Origin: a virus
Direction: 5' to 3' (one strand)
Length of the DNA stretch: 64,000 nucleotides
Virus record (IMG/VR): IMGVR_UViG_3300045972_000140
Coordinates: 62,001-126,000 of that record
Shown here: in pieces, positions 15,430 to 23,865 of the stretch
Layout of the letters: each line of letters begins with the position of its first letter
How positions within the stretch are numbered: position 1 is the first letter of the stretch
Notes under the pieces: generated by a model
What the model was told of the DNA's origin: nothing
Databases searched by the model: none
The model's input: the letters and a program-made list of their open reading frames with translations, nothing else
Translations under genes and position numbers: made by a program

Positions 15430-16257
15430 TTTAACTATTGAATTCTGTAAATAAAATGCGTTAAGTCTTTTATTGATATATTCTATTTCACTATTAGGTA
15501 ATTTAGTTTTCTCTGCATAACTATTGATGGCATTTTGTTGAATATATGAATAAAAACTACCATCATATTTTGTCGAGTATTCAAATTGTGTACATAACGA
15601 ATCCGAAAAACGTCTGTAGAGAGCCTTCTTTTTAGTGAATTCTTCTTTGTATTTAGGTGAAATATGTTCTGGCCAATAGTCAGAAAGATATTCTAATTTT
15701 GTGGTAAATTCGTGGGCCCAGTCATTATACATAAATCTAGGTGCAGTTTTATTATTCCTCGACGCGTAGTCTATCATTCGATCTGCAGCAAGCGGTGTCT
15801 CGCTTAATAAAAAGGTGTTGACAGCTAGTAATCTACCATCAGCAAACATACCTTGTGCAATAACAGGATCATTGGCAATTATTGATTTTATCATGGCCAC
15901 ATCGTTTGTCATGCCGCCAAATAATCCAACTCCTTGAAGTTGTCCGTTATCACCGTATCTACGACCGTCGTTTCCGGAAGTATGTTGTTCTGTCTTTACT
16001 TCGTAGTGTGCTAATGATATAGGGTGGGTTCCATCGAACGTTGTACTACCGTCAGATGTACTGAACATATTAGGGTTATTGGTTACACCTAACATTCTGC
16101 ATACTATTTTTTCTCTAATCAGCGAATTCCCTAATTTATCGTGCATTATACATTCAATCATTTCTTGATGATCGGATGTTAACTGATTAAACTCAGTATC
16201 ATCGTGCATTGCGTATTTGTAAAATCTGTCAAGTGTGGCTTCGCTGTATGTTTGCAT
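15421..16257 (-). CDS. Hypothetical protein, possible restriction-like nuclease
   Basis: A 278-residue protein I cannot place firmly. Residues ~68-92 read SDGSTTFDGTHPISLAHYEVKTEQ, which fits the D...E-x-K active-site layout of PD-(D/E)XK nucleases. The rest is helical with aromatic residues. It lies downstream of gp46 on the same strand but has its own possible sigma70-type promoter (16286-16313). No signal peptide or membrane segment. The nuclease call is inferred from one motif only. Confidence 0.5.
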   Translation of the reverse strand: MQTYSEATLDRFYKYAMHDDTEFNQLTSDHQEMIECIMHDKLGNSLIREKIVCRMLGVTNNPNMFSTSDGSTTFDGTHPISLAHYEVKTEQHTSGNDGRRYGDNGQLQGVGLFGGMTNDVAMIKSIIANDPVIAQGMFADGRLLAVNTFLLSETPLAADRMIDYASRNNKTAPRFMYNDWAHEFTTKLEYLSDYWPEHISPKYKEEFTKKKALYRRFSDSLCTQFEYSTKYDGSFYSYIQQNAINSYAEKTKLPNSEIEYINKRLNAFYLQNSIVKLD

Positions 16258-16285
16258 AGTGTCCCTGTTGTTATGATGCTCTTAT

Positions 16286-16313
16286 TTTATAGACTCTTTT
16301 TGCCGAAACGCAA
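16286..16313 (-). promoter_or_regulatory. Possible sigma70 promoter
   Basis: On the minus strand, TTGCGT (16308-16313), 16 bases, then TATAAA (16286-16291), upstream of the 278-aa gene. Confidence 0.4.
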
Positions 16314-16326
16314 CGGTATTCACCGT

Positions 16327-18108
16327 TTAAACCTGAGTATCTGCGGCTTCCAGTGTAGTATACCCACCTTCCTTAATAACTTTCAGCACAGTTGACACTC
16401 TACCCACAAGCTCATCTCGGTGCGAAATTAAGAAAATGTTTCTCTTATGATCTCTTGCCATCTTCTTTAAAATAGCTAAAGATGCTTCCACACCACTTGT
16501 ATCTAATCCAGAATCAATTAATTCATCAATAAACAATAGATTAATTTTGCTATTCATAGATTCGAAAACATCGCGCATAGACCAGCTTAATGATAAGATT
16601 AAGCGTGTACGCTCTCCCCTAGAAAGATTATCAAAGTCAAACTCTTTTCCGTACATTTGAATTTCTACTTCTAAGTCAGATTTAAACTTAACTTGATGTG
16701 GCAATCCAATTTCTGTAAGATAATGTGCAAGCCTGTGATTAAGATATGCAAGATTTTGATCAATGATTTTCTTTCTAATAAAGCTATCTTTGTTTGTTAG
16801 CAGTTTCAGTAAGAAATCCTGATGATCGCGCAATTTAACTAACTCATTTACTGTATCGAAATTAATTTCTTGTAAACCATCTTTCTTAAGAGATTCAATC
16901 TGCTCAACATACGGGTTAGATGTTGCTAATTCAATTTCTAAGCTATTTCCTAAATTACTAAGCGTTGTCTTATGTCTATAAGCTTCATCGACTGAATCAT
17001 AAAAGGTGCTAGGCAATGTAGGAATAAGCGATTTAACAGTTGACGCAAGAGTTTTTACTTCGTTACATTTCTCTGTTTTAGTTGATAACTTTACTTTTTC
17101 TTCCTGATGGCTTAATAGATATTCGTTATGCACTTGTGCGTGAGTTTCTTTATCCATTTCCTGCGAACAAGTTGGGCAAATTTTCTCAACAGAAGATAGC
17201 AATACTTTGTCCAATCTAGTTAACGTTTTAGTAGAATCTGCTACATCTCGCTCTAATGCCGCAAGTTCCTTTGTTAGCGCACGGTATTCAGTTGATAAAT
17301 CATCGACTTCTTTCTTAGCCTTATGTAATTCAATTTCGGCATCAATATCTACGGCCATAAATTGTGTTACTGCGTCTTGCAATTCTTTTACTTTGCGCTT
17401 CTTTTCGCGGTCCCACGTAGATGATTTTGTTTCAAGCCCAGTAATGTTTGTCTCAATTCGCTTGTTTGCCGCCGAAACCGCTGATATTCGAAGTTCCTCT
17501 TCTTTAATTTCATCTTTTGTAACCTTAGATTCTTCTTTAAGCTTTTCTGCTTTTTCAGATAGCTTAGTAATACCTAACAATTGCTCAATGATAACTCGTT
17601 GATCGTTCGTACGCAAAGCAAGAAATGGCTCAACATACGTGTTTAGCGCAAGAATATGCTTAAACATTTCGTGCGTGATTCCGATAGTACGCACAATTTC
17701 TTCTTGTGTATGTCTACCTTCACCTTGCGATTCGTCTGTATCTGTTGCGGTTTCCTCGTCGACATCAGATCCGTCTTCGATAAACTTAAACACATTTGGC
17801 CTGCGCCCACGTTCTATAGTATAGCCCTTACCATTCATTTCGAATTTTAATGTAACCAACATATTTTTCATATTAGATTTGTTGATTAAATTGTCTTTCT
17901 TGATGTTGGTAAGTGCTGTACCAAACAATGCATAACTTAATGCATTCACAATTGTAGATTTACCTACACCGTTACGATTATCGTTGCCGCCCAAATCTAG
18001 ATTTTCACCAAGGACAAGTACTAATTCATCCTTGCTAAAATTAATAGACTGAGTAACATTACCGATACTCATAAAATTCTTAATTGTCAAACCATTTAGT
18101 TGAAGCAT
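16327..18108 (-). CDS. gp46: Recombination endonuclease subunit gp46 (SbcC/Rad50-like ATPase)
   Basis: SMC-like ATPase that works with gp47 to process DNA ends for recombination-dependent replication and to degrade host DNA. Visible motifs: a Walker A in an N-terminal segment ending NGVGKST (about residues 42-52), long coiled coils on both sides of a zinc hook CPTC at about residues 311-316, the signature FDNLSRGERTRLILSLSW near the C-terminus, Walker B INLLFIDELIDSGLD, and a D-loop/H-loop LISHRDEL. The length (593 aa) is close to T4 gp46 (560). ATG 18108 follows the gp47 stop by 3 bases, and the GACAGG at the end of gp47 serves as the ribosome site. Confidence 0.96.
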   Translation of the reverse strand: MLQLNGLTIKNFMSIGNVTQSINFSKDELVLVLGENLDLGGNDNRNGVGKSTIVNALSYALFGTALTNIKKDNLINKSNMKNMLVTLKFEMNGKGYTIERGRRPNVFKFIEDGSDVDEETATDTDESQGEGRHTQEEIVRTIGITHEMFKHILALNTYVEPFLALRTNDQRVIIEQLLGITKLSEKAEKLKEESKVTKDEIKEEELRISAVSAANKRIETNITGLETKSSTWDREKKRKVKELQDAVTQFMAVDIDAEIELHKAKKEVDDLSTEYRALTKELAALERDVADSTKTLTRLDKVLLSSVEKICPTCSQEMDKETHAQVHNEYLLSHQEEKVKLSTKTEKCNEVKTLASTVKSLIPTLPSTFYDSVDEAYRHKTTLSNLGNSLEIELATSNPYVEQIESLKKDGLQEINFDTVNELVKLRDHQDFLLKLLTNKDSFIRKKIIDQNLAYLNHRLAHYLTEIGLPHQVKFKSDLEVEIQMYGKEFDFDNLSRGERTRLILSLSWSMRDVFESMNSKINLLFIDELIDSGLDTSGVEASLAILKKMARDHKRNIFLISHRDELVGRVSTVLKVIKEGGYTTLEAADTQV

Positions 18109-18111
18109 GTA

Positions 18112-19128
18112 TTATAACCTGTCGTAAATTTCTATCAAGGTTGCTGTTTCGTACGAATCACTGTTGATATTTGTAAGTTGTTCAACAACTATCTGATCAA
18201 CAGTCTGGAATGTAATATCGCCCTCGTAGTCTTTATTTGCATCCTCATCGGGATTTCTAATTAACTTAAATTCGCGAACACTATATTGATCAACAAATGT
18301 TTCGCGCAAGAATGTTGCTTCTTCGTACGTAATGTCGCAATCTAAAATAACCTGTAGATATGTTTTGGGCTTAAGATAGATATCTGGATTAGCAAGTAAC
18401 GCAGATAAATTAATGCTAATGAAGCGTGGACCACCTTCGTAATCAATGTACTCAGGCACGCCGCCCCACTCTAAGTACATTGCACCTCTTTCGAAATCCC
18501 ACACATCGGCATAATTATGGCCAAAGGGATTTCCAATATAATGTACTTTGCCTTTTTCTTGACGCTTGTGGAAATGACCAGAAAACACTAAGTCCTGGTG
18601 CTCAAAGTGTGCAGGGTTTAATGCGCCGTGATCTGGCATTACAACAGATGCATTCATCTTGAAGCCAGGCAGTTCTAAGTGACCAAAGATATACTTAGTT
18701 TTTAGTTTTGCTACTTCTTTCCATTCCTCTTCTACTAGCCACGGAATAAGTGCAACATTACCTTCTACTATTGTTTTATCAACGATTTCAATGTTAGCAA
18801 ACTCGCCGCCGACAATCATAGAATGGATATCGCGTTTCTCGCGATAAAACAAATCATGATTGCCAACCATAATATAAGTTTTCTTAAAATAGTTGTTTAG
18901 TCTTCTTAGGGCCTGCATTGTATAATCCAGCGTAAGAATACTTACGTTGGATCTGTGGTGATGCCAATCTCCTAAGAAGAAGCAGGTATCACATTCGCGC
19001 AAATCGGCTTGTTCTATAACCCACTCGACGAAATCTAAACAATCCTGATTGTGATCTTTTGAATTGTGTCGTAAGCCGAAGTGGATATCAGTAAAACAAA
19101 TAACCTTTTCAAATAGATTAGTGTTCAT
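18112..19128 (-). CDS. gp47: Recombination endonuclease subunit gp47 (SbcD/Mre11-like)
   Basis: Calcineurin-like phosphoesterase, the nuclease partner of gp46. All metal-binding motifs are present: FTDIHFGLRH (DxH), FFLGDWHHHRS (GDxxH), MVGNHDLFYRE (GNHD), IFGHLELPG, and FSGHFHKRQ with the downstream YIGNPFGHNY. The length of 338 residues matches T4 gp47 (339). The start is ATG 19128, because AGGAA lies 10 bases upstream. An upstream in-frame ATG at 19149 lies deeper in the gp55 gene and has no site. The first 11 bases overlap the 3' end of gp55, so the three genes form a coupled operon. Confidence 0.96.
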   Translation of the reverse strand: MNTNLFEKVICFTDIHFGLRHNSKDHNQDCLDFVEWVIEQADLRECDTCFFLGDWHHHRSNVSILTLDYTMQALRRLNNYFKKTYIMVGNHDLFYREKRDIHSMIVGGEFANIEIVDKTIVEGNVALIPWLVEEEWKEVAKLKTKYIFGHLELPGFKMNASVVMPDHGALNPAHFEHQDLVFSGHFHKRQEKGKVHYIGNPFGHNYADVWDFERGAMYLEWGGVPEYIDYEGGPRFISINLSALLANPDIYLKPKTYLQVILDCDITYEEATFLRETFVDQYSVREFKLIRNPDEDANKDYEGDITFQTVDQIVVEQLTNINSDSYETATLIEIYDRL

Positions 19129-20107
19129 CTTTAGCAGATTCCTGTGCATCTTCGCGCAAGTGTCTAATTTCGTTTTCTAATGCAAGCTGACGAGAAAAGC
19201 TAGGGCTTGCACCGCTATCGATTAGTAAGTCGTCACGTAGATCTTGATTTTTCTTTTCTAAATTAAATACACGAGTAAAGCTGTTAGAAACGCTTGCTGT
19301 ATAATAGGAGAATGGGTTATCTGATTTATATTCATCAAATTGAAGTCCCATTTGTGACAGTTGCAATAATGCCTGCCCTTTCATTTCGTCTAAGTAAGTG
19401 TAACCGCGCCAGTTACCGCGTTGACCGTACTTATTAACCATTAAGATAAACATCTTTGCTAGTTTGCTAGTAATAGAACCGTGCTCTAAGCTAAATTTAC
19501 CTTTTCTTGTGTGACTTCTACCTACTTCTTTAACCGCATTATTTTCAATAATGTAATGCTTGAAGGGATAGAAATTTAATTTAAGATAACTGTCGGCTGT
19601 AGATTTTGGATTCTTCTTACGTCCGGGTGCAAGCGGAATATGTTCAAAACTTAATACGCGGAATACTAAATCGTCTTGCGATATAGTGTCTGGTTTAATT
19701 TTGTATTCTGCTAGCCTAGGTTTGGTATTCTTTGAAGTTACAATTGTTGTTGCTAGTGCTACTTCGTATGCTTGTGCTGCAATTCTTGCTGCTTTAGTTG
19801 CCTTAGCTTTTTCGATTGTTTCTGGCTTGAAGATATCATTTACATCTTCAACAATTACATCGTAATCGCAATATTTAGGATCAATGTATTCACAGAAAGT
19901 ATTCTTACTCTTGTGAATTTCTTTTAACATATCCTTGTTGTTTAGATAATTTATTTTCTTTGCAGGAAATACAGAAGGTGCGGCAACAACGTCTTCAACT
20001 TCTTCATCATCTTCGATTAGCTCCTCGACTGCTACTTCGTCTATTAATTCTTCTGATTCATCTATTTCTTCTAGAAAATCTTCGTCGGGGGTATCAATAT
20101 CTGTCAT
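19118..20107 (-). CDS. gp55: Late transcription sigma factor gp55
   Basis: T4 gp55 family, the small sigma-like subunit that directs host RNA polymerase to late promoters. The conserved ends are recognisable: INYLNNKDMLKEIHKSK (T4 NYVNNKELLQAI) and KGQALLQLSQMGLQFDEYKSDNPFSYYTASVSNSFTRVFNLEKK (T4 [38 protein letters not shown]). At 329 residues it is much longer than T4 gp55 (185). The extra length is an N-terminal Asp/Glu-rich tail (residues ~1-45) and about 100 residues inserted between the two conserved blocks. ATG 20107 is chosen for its AGGAG; an earlier in-frame start lacks one. The GATAAATA motif found upstream of many genes is its expected target. A sigma70 promoter precedes it. Confidence 0.88.
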   Translation of the reverse strand: MTDIDTPDEDFLEEIDESEELIDEVAVEELIEDDEEVEDVVAAPSVFPAKKINYLNNKDMLKEIHKSKNTFCEYIDPKYCDYDVIVEDVNDIFKPETIEKAKATKAARIAAQAYEVALATTIVTSKNTKPRLAEYKIKPDTISQDDLVFRVLSFEHIPLAPGRKKNPKSTADSYLKLNFYPFKHYIIENNAVKEVGRSHTRKGKFSLEHGSITSKLAKMFILMVNKYGQRGNWRGYTYLDEMKGQALLQLSQMGLQFDEYKSDNPFSYYTASVSNSFTRVFNLEKKNQDLRDDLLIDSGASPSFSRQLALENEIRHLREDAQESAKDEH

Positions 20108-20135
20108 TAAGTTTCTCCTAAACAGGGTTAATAGT

Positions 20136-20164
20136 AGTATAGCGGTGGACTTCGCGATAGTCAA
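20136..20164 (-). promoter_or_regulatory. Host sigma70 promoter for gp55-gp47-gp46
   Basis: On the minus strand, TTGACT (20159-20164), exactly 17 bases, then TATACT (20136-20141), 29 bases before the gp55 ATG. This fits early or middle transcription by unmodified host polymerase. Confidence 0.8.
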
Positions 20165-20189
20165 GAGTTTCAGTATAAAAGTAGCCGTT

Positions 20190-20223
20190 TATGACCTTGA
20201 TAAATAAGTAAAATAAGAGGATA
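20190..20223 (+). promoter_or_regulatory. Late promoter GATAAATA (20199-20206) with possible masking stem
   Basis: GATAAATA lies 22 bases before the baseplate gene ATG at 20229. TAT-CCT (20190-20197, with a 2-base bulge) can pair with AGGATA (20218-20223), which is the Shine-Dalgarno. The stem is weak; the promoter call is stronger than the stem call. Confidence 0.65.
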
Positions 20224-20228
20224 CAGAT

Positions 20229-20912
20229 ATGCCAGTACAAGATTTCAGAGCCAGATTGCAACCAAAAAGTAGGAGTGCGGCTGGAGATATTCTTGGTGAT
20301 AACGATTTTACTAATATCTTGTTTCCTTTATGGCAAACATTTGGGGTATTATTTCCATACACACCATCAGTTTCGACAGGCAGTGTCGCGGATTACGACC
20401 CGACTGGATTTATACATTCCAACTACGGGTATAACGCTTACATTAGGTCATACCCTAAGCCAATATCGATAAGTGCGGAATTTACAGCGCAGACAAACGA
20501 TGAGGCACTATATTTATTATCGGTCATCCACTTCTTCCGTGCAGTTACGAAATCTTATTTTGGTGTGAATCCATATAACAAGGCTGGCACGCCGCCGCCC
20601 GTATTAGTTTTCAACTACTTAGGTCAATATCAGTTTAATAACGTACCCGTAGTTGTTAAGAACTTCGACTATACATACGAAGCCAACATTGATTATGTAC
20701 CAATCAATACATCTATGTTTGCTACATCCACATCTATTACTACCAAGCCTGTAAATTTAGCAGGAGCTTCTTCTAACGGATATACATACGTGCCAACGCA
20801 CTTAACTGTTAATTTAGAATTAGATACACAATATGTACCAATCGACTTAAGAAATAATTTTAACTTAGACGATTTTAGAAGTGGTAAGTTATATAATAAG
20901 GGATACATTTAA
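20229..20912 (+). CDS. Baseplate tail-tube junction protein (gp48/gp54-like, tentative)
   Basis: A 227-residue protein that opens the baseplate cluster. It shows YPKPISISAEFTAQTNDEALYLLSVIHFFRAVTKSYFG, then GTPPPVLVFNYLGQYQFNNVPVVVKNFDYTYEANIDYV. Similar motifs (sequential HFFR..TK..FG, GTPPPVL and NVPVVV) occur in tail-tube-like proteins that cap the baseplate in contractile phages. Position directly before gp53, hub and gp5 genes supports a tube-initiator role. I am not certain which T4 gene it replaces. The stop overlaps the next ATG (TAATG). Confidence 0.55.
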   Translation: MPVQDFRARLQPKSRSAAGDILGDNDFTNILFPLWQTFGVLFPYTPSVSTGSVADYDPTGFIHSNYGYNAYIRSYPKPISISAEFTAQTNDEALYLLSVIHFFRAVTKSYFGVNPYNKAGTPPPVLVFNYLGQYQFNNVPVVVKNFDYTYEANIDYVPINTSMFATSTSITTKPVNLAGASSNGYTYVPTHLTVNLELDTQYVPIDLRNNFNLDDFRSGKLYNKGYI

Positions 20913-21199
20913 TGGCTAATAATTTTAAAGATACAAGCCAATATCTCAATACACCGATTGTAAATTGGTATTTAGATTTGTGGGTACCTAGGAATGTACC
21001 GAGTAGCGAGTTTGATAAGATCATAGTAATTCCTGCAGCGTTCGATCAACGCCCCGACTTATTAAGTCAACAGGAATATGGAACACCCAGATTGTGGTGG
21101 GTATTCTGTATGCGTAATCCGGATTTAATAATAGATCCTATAAACGATTTCCTAGCAGGACTAGAGATATTTGTTCCACAAAACATTTTAAAGCAATAA
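20912..21199 (+). CDS. gp53: Baseplate wedge protein gp53-like
   Basis: A 95-residue protein with QRPDLLSQQEYGTPRLWWVFCMRNPDLIIDPINDFLAGLEIFVPQ. This is the gp53/LysM-like signature: RPDLLS, then YG..RLWWVF...N, then DPI.DF..G..I.VP. T4 gp53 (196 aa) joins neighbouring baseplate wedges; here only the core domain is present. The ATG overlaps the preceding stop, and the next gene starts 1 base after this stop. Confidence 0.8.
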   Translation: MANNFKDTSQYLNTPIVNWYLDLWVPRNVPSSEFDKIIVIPAAFDQRPDLLSQQEYGTPRLWWVFCMRNPDLIIDPINDFLAGLEIFVPQNILKQ

Positions 21200-21200
21200 T

Positions 21201-23864
21201 ATGGCATTCGGACCACCAGAAAATTTTAATACTGATTTTTATGCAGGTAAAGGAAATCAGGGAAGCAGGTATTACGGAGTAAGTGATAAAAAATTCGGTG
21301 GCGGTCGTGGAAGTCGAGGTGGTCCCACCTTAGCCCAGGCAACGTCTGCAAATAACGGCAGCGGCCGTGGCTCCATTTACGAAACAGTTAACGGAGAAGA
21401 GCACAATGCATATGTGCATAAGACAGATAACGTAAATGCGTCAGCTGATAATATTAAATTAGATTTCCAGCCTAATCTGTTAGATAATTACGATGCCGTA
21501 ACATACCATTTCAAATTCTTTATGACATCCTCACAAGATGCATATAGTGGCAATGTATTAGATCCTACAGCTCAGGTTATTATTGCAGAAAGCGGGGTAT
21601 CTGACTTAACAATTGACGGTGTAACATTTGATGCTATTGCTGTACCTTCTGTTGAGGCAGGTACAGGAACACAAATACGAGTTAAATTTGATATTGTAGA
21701 ACCTGCAGGCGCCGGTTTATTAGATAAGATATTTTATGAATCGTTAGATTTAGGAATATCTAATTGGGCTACCATGCCTATATTTTTGCAATTAGAATTT
21801 AGAGCCCGGAACCCCGACACATCTAATTCTGACGCCGATGGCGCACCAGGATCATTAGGTAACTTACGTTGGTTGTGGGCATTAAAAATTAATAATATCA
21901 AAGCCGACGTTACGCAAATGGGTACACGATATACATTTGAAGCAATTTTGTATAATGAGTTTGCCCAATCTAATGCGTGCTTTACTTTATTAAATAACGT
22001 ATCTCTAGAGAAAATTGATACAGTGCAAAACGCAATTAGCGAATTACAAGATAAATTAAATAAAGATCAATTATTAAGAACGCTAGATAACTACGGCCTG
22101 CCCGATGTTTATAATTTTGTGATTGATGACAAAATTAAAGGTTATAAGATACATCCTAATAAGAATAATACAGATCCTAAACGTAATGACTCATTTGCTA
22201 CATGGGATGCTAAGTCTGCGCAGTTTACATCTGGTACTAGTATTGATAAGATTATAGACTCTATATTAGCGCATACCGAAGAATATCAGAAGGCAATGAT
22301 AGGTGCCACTGCCACCGGTAATGACGGTGAACCCATTAACGCCGAAATTAGTAAAATGAAAAGCTTCTGGAGAATTATCACAGAATCTAGACCGTTTGCG
22401 TTTGATAAAAGGCGCGGCGATTATGCTAATGAATTTTCTATATTTGTTATCGATTACGATATCGGTGTATTGGATGCAAATATATTTCAGACAGCAAACA
22501 TAACAAAAGAAGATAGTTTAAATAGATTTGCTACCTACGTTAACAAGGGCATTCTTAAGAAGAAATATAACTACATTTTTACAGGGTTAAATGACCAAAT
22601 TCTGGGACTTGACTTAGTTTTTAACCAGGCATTCTCTGTTGCATCTTCTAGATACGGCGGTGTATATATTAATTCATCGGCAAGTGATTACGGACCTGTA
22701 GCGCAAGATGATTCAAAAGATCAACTCGAAGTAACAAAAAAACTGCGTGATTATATAAAAATGCAGAATGATGCTACAACATCAACTACATCGTTAGTTA
22801 GGGCGCTCGATGATTATATGATATCGTTAGATGCGGCAAAATTACCGGAGCAAACAAAAAACCAGTATGCCGCTGTACTAGCGGCTCAAAAGCCTGGCGC
22901 TAAAATTGATTTATCGGTATACGGCAATAACTATAAACGATTAACAGATAAAACTGTTGAACCAGATAAAGCTCAGTACCCTCGCCAACTAGCAGGTTAT
23001 ACACAAAATGGATCTGTAGTAACTCCGGCGTTTGTTTCGGACATTAATTTAAAATCAGAACAAACGTTAAATGTATATAAGAACTATCTAGCCGGTGGTG
23101 CCGGGGGTCAAATGCGCCCTATGTCATTTAGAGAGGGTTCGCAGGAAAAATCAACAGGACAAGGTATTGAATCTGGTAGCGATTCTGGTGTCGTAAAACT
23201 AGCTAATATATTTTCATTGGCACTACATTCCGCGAATGATGTTAATCTCATCAAACTTAAAATTAATATCAAGGGAGATCCGTTTTGGCTATTTCCACAT
23301 CCTGTGTCCGGCACATCGATTATACCTAACGCCGAGAAAGACCCAACTGAGGCAATTAATTTCTTAAAAGGTAGTCAGAATACAATACCAAATGCTGTAA
23401 ATTTATATGGTGCCGATAATTATATTATTGTTAGATTTAGAACTCCGCGGATATATAACATACAAAACAATGACGGCGACTTAGATCCGTACACCGAAGT
23501 TGACACATTTAGTGGAGTGTATAGAGTTATTAGGGTAAACAGCACATTCGAAACCGGAAAGTTCTCTCAAATGTTAGATTGCCAACTTGATTATATTATA
23601 AAAATGGAAGACATTCAGGATTTAATAGAAGAGAACGCCAAGTTAAAAGATATTCCTTCTACAGTACAATCATTTTATCCTGCAGCACCAGAAAGTACAT
23701 ACGATGCATCTAATGCGCCAGATCAAACTACGGCTGAAACAGCAAGGCTGAATGCCGGCACAATAACACAATCGGCTGCAGAAACAGCAAGATTAGCTAG
23801 AAGTGGTTACCAAACTCAGTCAGACGCACTACAGGCAAGATTAAAGAAGGCAATACAGACATAA
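21201..23864 (+). CDS. Baseplate hub protein (gp27-position), 887 aa
   Basis: A large protein directly upstream of gp5, where the hub (T4 gp27) is expected. The N-terminus is Gly/Arg-rich and disordered (residues ~1-60). A beta-rich region follows, with LEFRARNPDTSNSD and LRWLWALKINNIKADVTQMGTRYTFEAILYN. The C-terminal part has KLKINIKGDPFWLFPHP and a FSGVYRVIRVNSTFETGKFSQML pattern, which resembles the G-Y-x-V-x-x-V-x-x-x-F-x-x-G-x-F-x-Q module of hub proteins. The last ~70 residues are Ala/Thr/Gln-rich. The hub call is inferred from position and that module; T4 gp27 is much shorter (391 aa). Confidence 0.6.
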   Translation: MAFGPPENFNTDFYAGKGNQGSRYYGVSDKKFGGGRGSRGGPTLAQATSANNGSGRGSIYETVNGEEHNAYVHKTDNVNASADNIKLDFQPNLLDNYDAVTYHFKFFMTSSQDAYSGNVLDPTAQVIIAESGVSDLTIDGVTFDAIAVPSVEAGTGTQIRVKFDIVEPAGAGLLDKIFYESLDLGISNWATMPIFLQLEFRARNPDTSNSDADGAPGSLGNLRWLWALKINNIKADVTQMGTRYTFEAILYNEFAQSNACFTLLNNVSLEKIDTVQNAISELQDKLNKDQLLRTLDNYGLPDVYNFVIDDKIKGYKIHPNKNNTDPKRNDSFATWDAKSAQFTSGTSIDKIIDSILAHTEEYQKAMIGATATGNDGEPINAEISKMKSFWRIITESRPFAFDKRRGDYANEFSIFVIDYDIGVLDANIFQTANITKEDSLNRFATYVNKGILKKKYNYIFTGLNDQILGLDLVFNQAFSVASSRYGGVYINSSASDYGPVAQDDSKDQLEVTKKLRDYIKMQNDATTSTTSLVRALDDYMISLDAAKLPEQTKNQYAAVLAAQKPGAKIDLSVYGNNYKRLTDKTVEPDKAQYPRQLAGYTQNGSVVTPAFVSDINLKSEQTLNVYKNYLAGGAGGQMRPMSFREGSQEKSTGQGIESGSDSGVVKLANIFSLALHSANDVNLIKLKINIKGDPFWLFPHPVSGTSIIPNAEKDPTEAINFLKGSQNTIPNAVNLYGADNYIIVRFRTPRIYNIQNNDGDLDPYTEVDTFSGVYRVIRVNSTFETGKFSQMLDCQLDYIIKMEDIQDLIEENAKLKDIPSTVQSFYPAAPESTYDASNAPDQTTAETARLNAGTITQSAAETARLARSGYQTQSDALQARLKKAIQT

Positions 23865-23865
23865 G

